Positions 1 through 5,400 of a stretch of DNA of 9,553 nucleotides are shown here, piece after piece (position 1 is the first letter of the stretch; every line of letters begins with the position of its first letter). The notes below the pieces were generated by a model. That model made no database searches. It saw nothing but the letters and a program-made list of their open reading frames with translations, and had not been told where the DNA came from. The stretch covers positions 1-9,553 of the forward strand of contig JALQWO010000051.1 of the NCBI GenBank assembly GCA_023258655.1, written 5' to 3'. The DNA comes from Bacteroidia bacterium. Lineage in GTDB: Bacteria > Bacteroidota > Bacteroidia > NS11-12g > UBA955. The position numbers were made by a program, and so were the translations under genes.

Positions 1-501
1 AAAATATGGTGGCAATACAGTAATGTACAACCAAGCGTAAAAACTGTAGGCAAACACCTGAAACAGCGAGTTTATCGCCACCAAACCCGCACCGTATTCT
101 TTGCTTCCCTCAGCCAAATCGTTCCAAACCAACACCATGGCAATGCAACGGGCGAGACCAATCAATATCAAACCAACCATGTAATCGGGTTGATTGGGTA
201 GAAAAACCAAGGCCAATACAAACATCAATACGGGGCCTATGATCCAGTTGAGTAGCAAGCTCACCCCCAGGGTTTTGGTATCGCGAAACACCGCAGGCAA
301 CAGCCTGTAATTCACTTTTGCCAAGGGCGGGTACATCATCAAAATCAATCCGATGGCTAGTGGCACGTTTGTTGTCCCCACACTCATCGATTCAATAGCG
401 CGGGCCACACTGGGCTGAATATATCCTATGGCAACGCCCACCGCCATCGCCAAAAAAATCCACAGGGTGAGGTATCGGTCCAGAAAAGACAGTTTTTTCA
501 T
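1..501 (-). CDS. acr3: Acr3-family arsenite efflux permease, N-terminal 167 residues (cut by window edge)
   Basis: Acr3 permeases export arsenite across the inner membrane, driven by the proton-motive force. The frame reads from ATG at 501 to the left edge with no stop, giving 167 residues of a protein that is usually about 340-400 residues with ten membrane helices. About five hydrophobic segments are visible: roughly residues 11-29, 45-62, 78-101, 107-126 and 138-160. The family signatures are clear: MMYPPLAKVNY at 55-65, and GLARCIAMVLVWNDLA at 115-130, which holds the conserved Cys119 of the arsenite pathway and the adjacent Trp-Asn. It begins 14 bases after the arsenate reductase stop and is the last visible gene of the arsR-arsC-acr3 operon, so it should be co-transcribed and arsenic-inducible. 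No strong ribosome binding site is seen. Family assignment is secure; the missing C-terminal half could not be checked for integrity. Confidence 0.93.
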   Translation of the reverse strand, partial: MKKLSFLDRYLTLWIFLAMAVGVAIGYIQPSVARAIESMSVGTTNVPLAIGLILMMYPPLAKVNYRLLPAVFRDTKTLGVSLLLNWIIGPVLMFVLALVFLPNQPDYMVGLILIGLARCIAMVLVWNDLAEGSKEYGAGLVAINSLFQVFAYSFYAWLYITVLPPYF

Positions 502-515
502 GATTGTAGTGCTGT

Positions 516-1265
516 TTACAATTGTTTTTTCACCGCTTTCATCACCCACAACATTTCCGTGGCAATTTGCAAGCAACGCTCGTCGTAGGTGGCGGCCTCC
601 TCGGGCTTTCCGTCAGACACTTTGGGGTCGATGTAGGGAATGGCCACACGAAAATCAGCGCCACGAACGGTTGGACAAGCCGCGTCGGCCGAAGAGCAAG
701 TCATGATCGCGCCGAAATCCATCGATGGATTCAGCGGATGATCGATGGTTTTAGAAAAACAAAAAATGGGCTTGGCCCCTTTTCCAGCGGTGATCATCAT
801 CACCTTATTGTTGAGATCTACGGCATTTACAAAACGCAATTGCTTGTTGGAAGTATCTAGTTGTTGCAATAAAATCGGATCGGGAATGTGTTCCACAACC
901 ATCCCAGTTCTTTCAATCGCTGCAATGGCCCGGGGATTAAATGCAGTGGCCTCGGTGCCTGCAGAATAAGTGGTCACACCGGCAATTTGCAAATGGTAGG
1001 CGGCGGCAGCGGCCCAAATCTGCCCAAAGTGACTACGCCGACTGTTGTGTGTACAAATGAACATCAGGTTCACGGAACTGTCCTTCTTGAGGGACTTGGC
1101 GATGTAGTTTGCCATCGATTTCAATTCATCTTGGCGATCAGCCGGAACAGCCGCAAGGTTGGCTTCTACTTTTTTCCAATAATTGTCGAGCACCTCGAAC
1201 GACTGTGCAAATGTTTGTTGATTCATCGTCATCAAAGCAAAAAGGCTAAATATCAGTTTTTTCAT
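516..1265 (-). CDS. arsC: Arsenate reductase, thioredoxin-coupled low-molecular-weight phosphatase type, with predicted signal peptide
   Basis: A 249-residue protein predicted to reduce arsenate to arsenite for export by the neighbouring Acr3. The phosphatase-type P-loop CX5R is C71-THNSR-R77, followed by S78. Cys190 and Cys197 lie in MTCSSADAACP, seven residues apart as in the resolving pair Cys82/Cys89 of pI258 ArsC. IDPK around Asp213 matches the position of the general-acid Asp-Pro. All three relay cysteines are thus present, favouring a genuine reductase over a plain tyrosine phosphatase. Two further cysteines are at 169 and 231. The odd feature is the N-terminus: MKK, a hydrophobic run at about 4-14, then QQTFA-Q near 20-21, which resembles a Sec signal peptide and would place the enzyme in the periplasm. 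The ATG at 1265 lies only 3 bases after the arsR stop, which supports this start through translational coupling. A start at Met14 (ATG at 1226) would give a cytoplasmic form. Family confidence is high; location is uncertain. Confidence 0.88.
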   Translation of the reverse strand: MKKLIFSLFALMTMNQQTFAQSFEVLDNYWKKVEANLAAVPADRQDELKSMANYIAKSLKKDSSVNLMFICTHNSRRSHFGQIWAAAAAYHLQIAGVTTYSAGTEATAFNPRAIAAIERTGMVVEHIPDPILLQQLDTSNKQLRFVNAVDLNNKVMMITAGKGAKPIFCFSKTIDHPLNPSMDFGAIMTCSSADAACPTVRGADFRVAIPYIDPKVSDGKPEEAATYDERCLQIATEMLWVMKAVKKQL

Positions 1266-1268
1266 GGG

Positions 1269-1604
1269 TTAGCAATCACAAGAAATGTCTTCCGGGGGTG
1301 TTTGGTATAAAAAATCCACCATCAAGGTACGAAATTCTTTCCATTTGGCCTGATCGATACAATAGTTCACCTGCTTCCCCAGCACGCGACCTTTGATCAA
1401 ACCCAGCGCTTTGAGCTCTTTGAGGTGTTGCGTTACCGTGGGTTGGGCCAGGCCCCAATCTTTGACCAACTCACTATTCACGCACTTTCCCGTATCGATG
1501 ATGTGCTGAAGAATGGCCACACGGGCAGGGTGAGACAGTACCCGAGCGATATCCGCCACCGCATTTTCCTTTTCTTCAAATAATTCCGTTTTACTTAATC
1601 CCAT
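1269..1604 (-). CDS. arsR: ArsR/SmtB-family arsenic-responsive transcriptional repressor
   Basis: A 111-residue winged-helix repressor, normal length for the family, expected to sit on the operon promoter and leave it when arsenite binds. LSHPARVAILQHI (about 23-35) is the usual helix before the DNA-binding unit. SELVKDWGLAQPTVTQHLKELKALGLI (44-70) is the helix-turn-helix with its recognition helix around 54-66, and residues 71-83 form the wing. The classical ELCVCDL metal motif is absent. Cysteines are at 41 (start of the DNA-binding region), 82 (wing) and a C-terminal Cys109-X-Cys111. These are the candidate arsenite thiols, but which are used cannot be decided by reading. It is the first gene of the operon, and its start overlaps a 20-base palindrome likely to be its own operator. 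No alternative ATG exists near the N-terminus. A candidate promoter places transcription initiation almost at the ATG, so the message may be leaderless. Confidence 0.93.
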   Translation of the reverse strand: MGLSKTELFEEKENAVADIARVLSHPARVAILQHIIDTGKCVNSELVKDWGLAQPTVTQHLKELKALGLIKGRVLGKQVNYCIDQAKWKEFRTLMVDFLYQTPPEDISCDC

Positions 1605-1622
1605 ATTGCAATATTACAATAT
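1603..1622. promoter_or_regulatory. Candidate ArsR operator 1, overlapping the arsR start
   Basis: The sequence ATATTGCAATATTACAATAT is a 20-base palindrome with 9 of 10 base pairs matching; only 1609/1616 fails. It covers the first bases of arsR and the candidate -7 element. That is a usual arrangement for an autoregulating ArsR/SmtB repressor, which would block RNA polymerase here until arsenite binds. The palindrome is seen directly; binding by ArsR is inferred from position and family habit. Confidence 0.7.
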
Positions 1623-1636
1623 AAATTCAAACCAAA
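1609..1636 (-). promoter_or_regulatory. Candidate promoter of the arsR-arsC-acr3 operon
   Basis: Read on the minus strand, TTTG (complement of 1633-1636) is followed after 16 bases by TAATATTG (complement of 1609-1616), one mismatch from the Bacteroidota TAnnTTTG -7 element. Initiation would fall at about 1602-1605, at or next to the arsR ATG. The -7 element lies inside the palindromic operator, which fits repression by occlusion. AT-rich sequence makes chance matches fairly likely. Other TTTG copies at 1628-1631 and 1637-1640 give less usual spacing (11 and 20 bases). Confidence 0.45.
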
Positions 1637-1692
1637 CAAATTCAGCATTTCCTGATTTTTTCAATTTTTTCAAAAAGGTCATTGACATTTAC

Positions 1693-1712
1693 ACATTGCA
1701 ATATAACAATAT
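1693..1712. promoter_or_regulatory. Candidate ArsR operator 2, second copy in the divergent intergenic region
   Basis: ACATTGCAATATAACAATAT repeats operator 1 exactly 90 bases away. The inner 18 bases differ at a single position, and the full 20 at two. As a palindrome it is weaker, with 7 of 10 pairs. It lies about 85 bases upstream of the divergent CotH-family start at 1798. It could be an auxiliary operator for looping or cooperative repression, an operator for the divergent gene, or the remnant of a duplicated promoter. The rest of the 193-base gap between arsR and the CotH-family gene shows no gene or RNA structure I can support. Confidence 0.55.
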
Positions 1713-1797
1713 TTTTAATGCGATGCAACCGATTGAAACGAAGGGCCAAATCAACATCCCTTCAAGTCCATCTCTTTTGTATCTTTACCTCCTTCTC

Positions 1798-3363
1798 ATG
1801 CAATCGCAAAGACGTTCAATTCTCCTTTGGGTTTTTCTGTGGCTGATAACACCCCGTGCAATGGGACAATCTGCCGTATACCCCAAACCAGGTACCGTGT
1901 TCGACCGCAAACTGCATAGCATTCAATTGTGGATCCACCCTGATTCACTCAGCCAAATGCTCTTGAAAGAAAATTGGTATTCCGACCACAGCTATCCCGC
2001 CTTGTTTGTTTACGACAACGAAGACACCCTACACAAAGTGGGAATGCGTCTCAAAGGAAATACCTCTCGCGCTGCCAAACGCAAAGGATTTCGCATCGAT
2101 TTTGATGAATTCGCCGCTCAGACTTTCCAAGGCCTGAAAAAATTCAACATCAATGGCAATCACAACGACCCTTCCATGTCTCGGGAATACCTTGCCGCCC
2201 ACGCCATGAACCAAGCCTACAATCCCAGCATCCGAGGCAACCTTGTCCGACTATACATCAACGGAGAATACTGGGGCATTCGCAACAACAGTGAATTCAT
2301 CGACAAAACGTTTGTACAATCGCGCTTTGGCGACAATACCGGCAACCTATACAAATGTTCTTGGCCAGCCGATCTCACATGGAAAGGCGCTTCACAACAA
2401 ACCTACAAGGACATACTCAATGGCACCGACAGTGCCTACGACCTCAAAACCAACGAAACGGCGGATGACTACACCGACTTGGTCAATTTCATCAACGCCA
2501 TTAACAACTCCCCCACAGATTCTTTTGTCCCACGCATCGAAAGACTCTTCGACGTACAAGCCTACCTCAAAACACTCGCCATGGAGGTACTCATCGGACA
2601 TTGGGACAACTATTTCGCCAACAAAAACAATTATTGGCTCTACCACAACATGAAAACTGGAAAGTTCGTGTATTTGCCTTACGACATGGACAACACCTTC
2701 GGTATCCATTGGGGATTCCCTGATATCAACACAAGAAACATACACAATTGGGGCAACAAAGCCAATAGCGCAGCACCCCTTACCTACAAACTTTTCGCCC
2801 TGCCACAATACAAGCGGATGTATGAATTTTATATCCGAGAGCACATGAAAGACCCTTACCACATCGACAGTCTGTACCAAGAATTGGATTATATCGCCAA
2901 ACTCATCGATACATCCATGCAAAACGACCCTTTTTACAATGGGAAATTCCCCTCAGACTATGGCTTTACCTACAACGATTGGAAGGCAAGTTACTCCCAA
3001 GCTTGGGGCAATCATGTTTCATTTGGCATCAAACCTTTCATCGGAGCCCGCAGCAACAGTGCATCGCAGCAAATGATTTTCGCTTCTACAACCCCTTCAA
3101 TCCGATGGGAACAAATGGTTTATCCCAATCCCTGTGTTGGGCTGATAACCATCGAACATGAAAAACTCCAGCATTGGCAGGGGAATGTTGATGTATTGGC
3201 GATAGACCTACAAGGAAGAAAAATTCCATTGTCCAACGGGCGTTGCAACCAAGCAAACCAAGTGCATATCGATTTGACGAACATGGCTGCGGGACAGTAT
3301 ATGATCCTGCTCCTGCACAACGGCGAGCAAATACAGACACCGTGGATTTCAGTAGTGCACTAA
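1798..3363 (+). CDS. Secreted CotH-family (spore-coat kinase-like) protein with T9SS sorting domain
   Basis: A 521-residue protein resembling CotH, the atypical protein kinase first known from Bacillus spore coats; bacteroidotal members have unknown substrates. A signal peptide is clear: MQSQRR, hydrophobic 7-17, likely cut near AMG-Q at 23-24. CotH-like signatures follow in order: RLKGNTS (84-90), KGFRIDFD (96-103), LKKFNINGNHNDPSMSRE (113-130), VRLYINGEYWGIRNN (150-164), and HWDNYFANKNNYWLY (268-282) leading into LPYDMDNTFG (293-302). Asp296 and Asp298 are the likely metal-binding acids. Residues 441-521 form a T9SS C-terminal sorting domain: VYPNP, IDLQGRKI, then LTNMAAGQYMILL. The product should be exported by Sec, then released or anchored on the cell surface by T9SS. 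ATG at 1798 is chosen because the signal peptide begins there. The frame stays open upstream to TTG at 1606 and includes ATG at 1723, but that stretch is low-complexity and would bury the signal peptide. TATCTTTA at 1780-1787 is a weak -7 candidate without a matching -33. Confidence 0.85.
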   Translation: MQSQRRSILLWVFLWLITPRAMGQSAVYPKPGTVFDRKLHSIQLWIHPDSLSQMLLKENWYSDHSYPALFVYDNEDTLHKVGMRLKGNTSRAAKRKGFRIDFDEFAAQTFQGLKKFNINGNHNDPSMSREYLAAHAMNQAYNPSIRGNLVRLYINGEYWGIRNNSEFIDKTFVQSRFGDNTGNLYKCSWPADLTWKGASQQTYKDILNGTDSAYDLKTNETADDYTDLVNFINAINNSPTDSFVPRIERLFDVQAYLKTLAMEVLIGHWDNYFANKNNYWLYHNMKTGKFVYLPYDMDNTFGIHWGFPDINTRNIHNWGNKANSAAPLTYKLFALPQYKRMYEFYIREHMKDPYHIDSLYQELDYIAKLIDTSMQNDPFYNGKFPSDYGFTYNDWKASYSQAWGNHVSFGIKPFIGARSNSASQQMIFASTTPSIRWEQMVYPNPCVGLITIEHEKLQHWQGNVDVLAIDLQGRKIPLSNGRCNQANQVHIDLTNMAAGQYMILLLHNGEQIQTPWISVVH

Positions 3364-3418
3364 TTACACCTACGTCATAATGATTGTTTGGGGTTTCAAA
3401 TATGACAACCCACAAATG

Positions 3419-3449
3419 CAAAGAGGGAGGTCAACGCCCTCCCTCTTTG
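3419..3449. terminator. Hairpin terminator between convergent genes, possibly bidirectional
   Basis: A perfect 12-base-pair stem pairs 3419-3430 (CAAAGAGGGAGG) with 3438-3449 around a 7-base loop. It lies in the 106-base gap between the plus-strand CotH-family gene (stop at 3363) and the minus-strand gene ending at 3470. Neither side has a long T run: ATAAATCCTTTT follows on plus, and TGCATTTG on minus. It could serve both genes, and is closer to the minus-strand gene. Confidence 0.75.
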
Positions 3450-3469
3450 ATAAATCCTTTTCAATTCTT

Positions 3470-5236
3470 CTAGTGTGAAACCGTGAATCGGTAGCTTGCC
3501 TTGGCTCCATTAGAAACCACACTCAAGAAATACAGTCCTTCATTCAAATCCGCCACCGAAGCCGTGATCAAATTGCCTCCAGGGATCATGGTCTGTACAC
3601 CCAACTTCAGAATTATTTTACCCGTAATGTCGATGATATCAACCGACGCATCCGCGGTAAGGGTCGAGTAAATTTCTACATTCACCTTGTCCGAAGCGGG
3701 TACTGGATAAGCGTTTGTTACAACCATGTTTCCTACAGATTTCACTGTACTAAACGTACCAAACTTCCCCAAAATAGCCAACTCATAATTCGCCATGGTG
3801 TTGATTTTCGAAGCCACCACCGGACGGAAATCAGGGGCAGTAGCATTTTTCGGATCAACCAAAATGGCACCCGAGGCATAACTCACATCGTCAATTTTGT
3901 TGCTGTTTTTTGCATCGCGTAACCATGCATCCAACGCGGCCGGCGTATTCTTGCTATCAACTTCTGCCAAACCTGTATTGGTCGTACCAGAAGCAGCGGC
4001 GGCAGAAGTATTGGCGATAAAATTGTTGCGCAATACGTTACCAGTCTCGCTAAAAGTCGTTGATTTTACACCAGAAGCCGTCAACACACTATCACCATCG
4101 AACATCACGAAGTTTCTGTATCCCATGAACACAGAGTTCACGATACTCAAACGACTGTTACGACGGATTCGAGCACCCCTGCGGAACGCACCTTTGTGGG
4201 TCGCACTCAAATCTGCGTAAGTTTTGTCCAAAGGAACAGGGCCTACACAAGTAATATTTGAAAAAACAGCGGCTGTCAAGGGCAACTTACCAGAACCTGC
4301 CGCATCATTGTCACTCTCAAAAGTCTCTGAAGTTGAAGCACCTGAAGGCGCATTCCAACTCAAATCAAAATAAGCTGTATCCTTCACTGCAATACCAAAC
4401 TGAACAGCACCCCTGTATCCAAAATCAGTGTCAAAATCGTCATCGGTTGTCTTGTAAGCAATCAACTTCTTGCAATTTACAGTACCACCAAACCACTCAA
4501 AAGCATCATCGTTACCAAACGAGCACTGAACCCCTTCGATGACGGTGCCCGAACCCACAGAGCCCATGGTCAAAGAATTTACCTCCTTGTTTGGCTCAAA
4601 TGCCAATCCCGCGAACTCAATGCGCACGTATTTCAACACACCGCTGTTGTCTGCATCGTCGGTTCCACCATATTTACCCAAAGTATTGTCTACCGCTACG
4701 TTATTGAATCCTTCCAACTGTGCGTCTACACTCTGGTTATTGACAGCCTTACCGCAGATAACCAATCCACCCCAGTCACCGCGATCTCTCACACCGGCAT
4801 CTTTGTTCGATGTCAAGACCACAGGATTGCTTGAGGTTCCGTTTATCTCAATAGAACCACCACGCTCAATCACCAATGTAGCATATAACTTTGGCGTAGC
4901 GGTCAAATCGGCAACCCCGCGAACTACCGTACCCGCTGGGATAATCAATTTACCACCAGATCGAACGACGCACGTACTGGTTAACAAATACACCTTCGAT
5001 GCATCCAATGTCACCGTACCGGTAATGTTTTTGATGCCAGACGCATCGTTCAATGTGGTGGTCTCGGTGGCAACACCGTAAGAAGTTTGCTTGGGATTCC
5101 ACTCTGTCCAACCTTTTGTCCAATCCTCACTTGCATCGCTGCTCAATGCACCTGCATAATTGACCATTTGGATGAACTGTCCGTTCAATTGACTGGCCAT
5201 GGCCACAACAATCGACAACAAAGTAATTTTTCTCAT
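3470..5236 (-). CDS. T9SS-sorted surface protein, probable beta-helix repeat fold, partner of the TonB-dependent receptor
   Basis: A 588-residue secreted protein of unknown function. The signal peptide is MRK followed by a hydrophobic stretch to about residue 16, with likely cleavage near NG-Q at 19-20. The body has short Gly/Asn/Asp-rich strands typical of right-handed beta-helices: GGKLIIPAGTVVRG (94-107), LVIERGGSIEINGT (121-134), RGDWGGLVICGKA (152-164), LKYVRIEFAGLAF (201-213), then NDDAFEWFGGTVNCKKLIAYKTTDDDFDTDFG (242-273). The last stretch is acid-rich with six Asp between 265 and 271 and could bind metal ions. Residues 508-588, from NAYPVPASD through LNEGLYFLSV, form a T9SS C-terminal sorting domain. 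It follows a TonB-dependent receptor on the same strand, a pairing I recall from other Bacteroidota genomes, which suggests a surface binding or capture role. It has its own promoter-like sequence and an upstream box shared with the receptor. Substrate and any enzymatic activity are unknown; I see no recognisable catalytic motif. Confidence 0.82.
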   Translation of the reverse strand: MRKITLLSIVVAMASQLNGQFIQMVNYAGALSSDASEDWTKGWTEWNPKQTSYGVATETTTLNDASGIKNITGTVTLDASKVYLLTSTCVVRSGGKLIIPAGTVVRGVADLTATPKLYATLVIERGGSIEINGTSSNPVVLTSNKDAGVRDRGDWGGLVICGKAVNNQSVDAQLEGFNNVAVDNTLGKYGGTDDADNSGVLKYVRIEFAGLAFEPNKEVNSLTMGSVGSGTVIEGVQCSFGNDDAFEWFGGTVNCKKLIAYKTTDDDFDTDFGYRGAVQFGIAVKDTAYFDLSWNAPSGASTSETFESDNDAAGSGKLPLTAAVFSNITCVGPVPLDKTYADLSATHKGAFRRGARIRRNSRLSIVNSVFMGYRNFVMFDGDSVLTASGVKSTTFSETGNVLRNNFIANTSAAAASGTTNTGLAEVDSKNTPAALDAWLRDAKNSNKIDDVSYASGAILVDPKNATAPDFRPVVASKINTMANYELAILGKFGTFSTVKSVGNMVVTNAYPVPASDKVNVEIYSTLTADASVDIIDITGKIILKLGVQTMIPGGNLITASVADLNEGLYFLSVVSNGAKASYRFTVSH

Positions 5237-5254
5237 ACGTTTAATTATTCATTA

Positions 5255-5283
5255 CAAAATTCCATCCTTGCACTTACGCCAAA
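5255..5283 (-). promoter_or_regulatory. Candidate promoter of the T9SS-sorted surface protein gene
   Basis: On the minus strand TTTG (complement of 5280-5283) and GAATTTTG (complement of 5255-5262) are 17 bases apart. The second element matches TAnnTTTG at 5 of its 6 defined positions. Initiation would fall a few bases below 5255, leaving a short leader before the ATG at 5236. This allows expression independent of the upstream receptor gene. Confidence 0.5.
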
Positions 5284-5291
5284 TTCACCAT

Positions 5292-5310
5292 AGCGTTAAA
5301 CAATAATTAA
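5292..5310 (-). promoter_or_regulatory. Shared upstream box, copy 2 (TTAA-N7-TTAACGCT)
   Basis: Read on the minus strand this is TTAATTATTGTTTAACGCT, two TTAA units with an 11-base period. The same arrangement occurs at 8317-8335 before the receptor gene, with 14 of 19 bases identical including all 12 of the fixed positions. It lies 8 bases upstream of the candidate -33 element. Tandem repeats of 11-base period are typical sites for OmpR/PhoB-family regulators, but the actual regulator is unknown. Confidence 0.45.
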
Positions 5311-5331
5311 CTCTGTCCCGCTTAATTAACA

Positions 5332-5360
5332 ATGGGGTAACAACCTCGTTGCTACCCCAT
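5332..5360 (-). terminator. Hairpin after the TonB-dependent receptor gene
   Basis: A 13-position stem pairs 5332-5344 with 5348-5360 around a 3-base loop (CTC), with 12 of 13 pairs matching (5340/5352 fails). The arms begin ATGGGGTA and end TACCCCAT. It begins 40 bases after the receptor stop at 5401 and precedes the promoter of the next gene. The minus-strand tail is TGTTAATTAA, with no long T run, so it may be a partial terminator or an mRNA 3' stabiliser. Confidence 0.65.
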
Positions 5361-5400
5361 CTATCATCGCTCAAAATTGAGCAAGCCGAACTAAAAAATC

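Noticed and set aside
490..1265. Identical 12 bases (ATGAAAAAACTG on minus) at the starts of acr3 and arsC, suggesting a duplication
   Set aside because: The match stops after the fourth codon, and Met-Lys-Lys-Leu starts are common in AT-leaning genomes, so coincidence is likely.
888..1310. 140-codon open frame on the plus strand across arsC and the end of arsR
   Set aside because: It is antisense to two recognised genes and spans their junction, with no domain-like sequence.
1606..1797. In-frame extension of the CotH-family gene to TTG 1606 or ATG 1723
   Set aside because: The extension is low-complexity, overlaps both operator-like sites and would put about 25-64 residues before a clear signal peptide that begins at ATG 1798.
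2392..2922. 176-codon open frame on the minus strand within the CotH-family gene
   Set aside because: It lies opposite the conserved kinase-like core; its Val/Gly/Phe-rich composition is a shadow of the coding strand.
3374..3406. Inverted repeat GTCATA / TATGAC after the CotH-family gene as a terminator
   Set aside because: Only 6 base pairs with a 21-base loop and no T run; the perfect 12-pair hairpin at 3419-3449 is a far better candidate.
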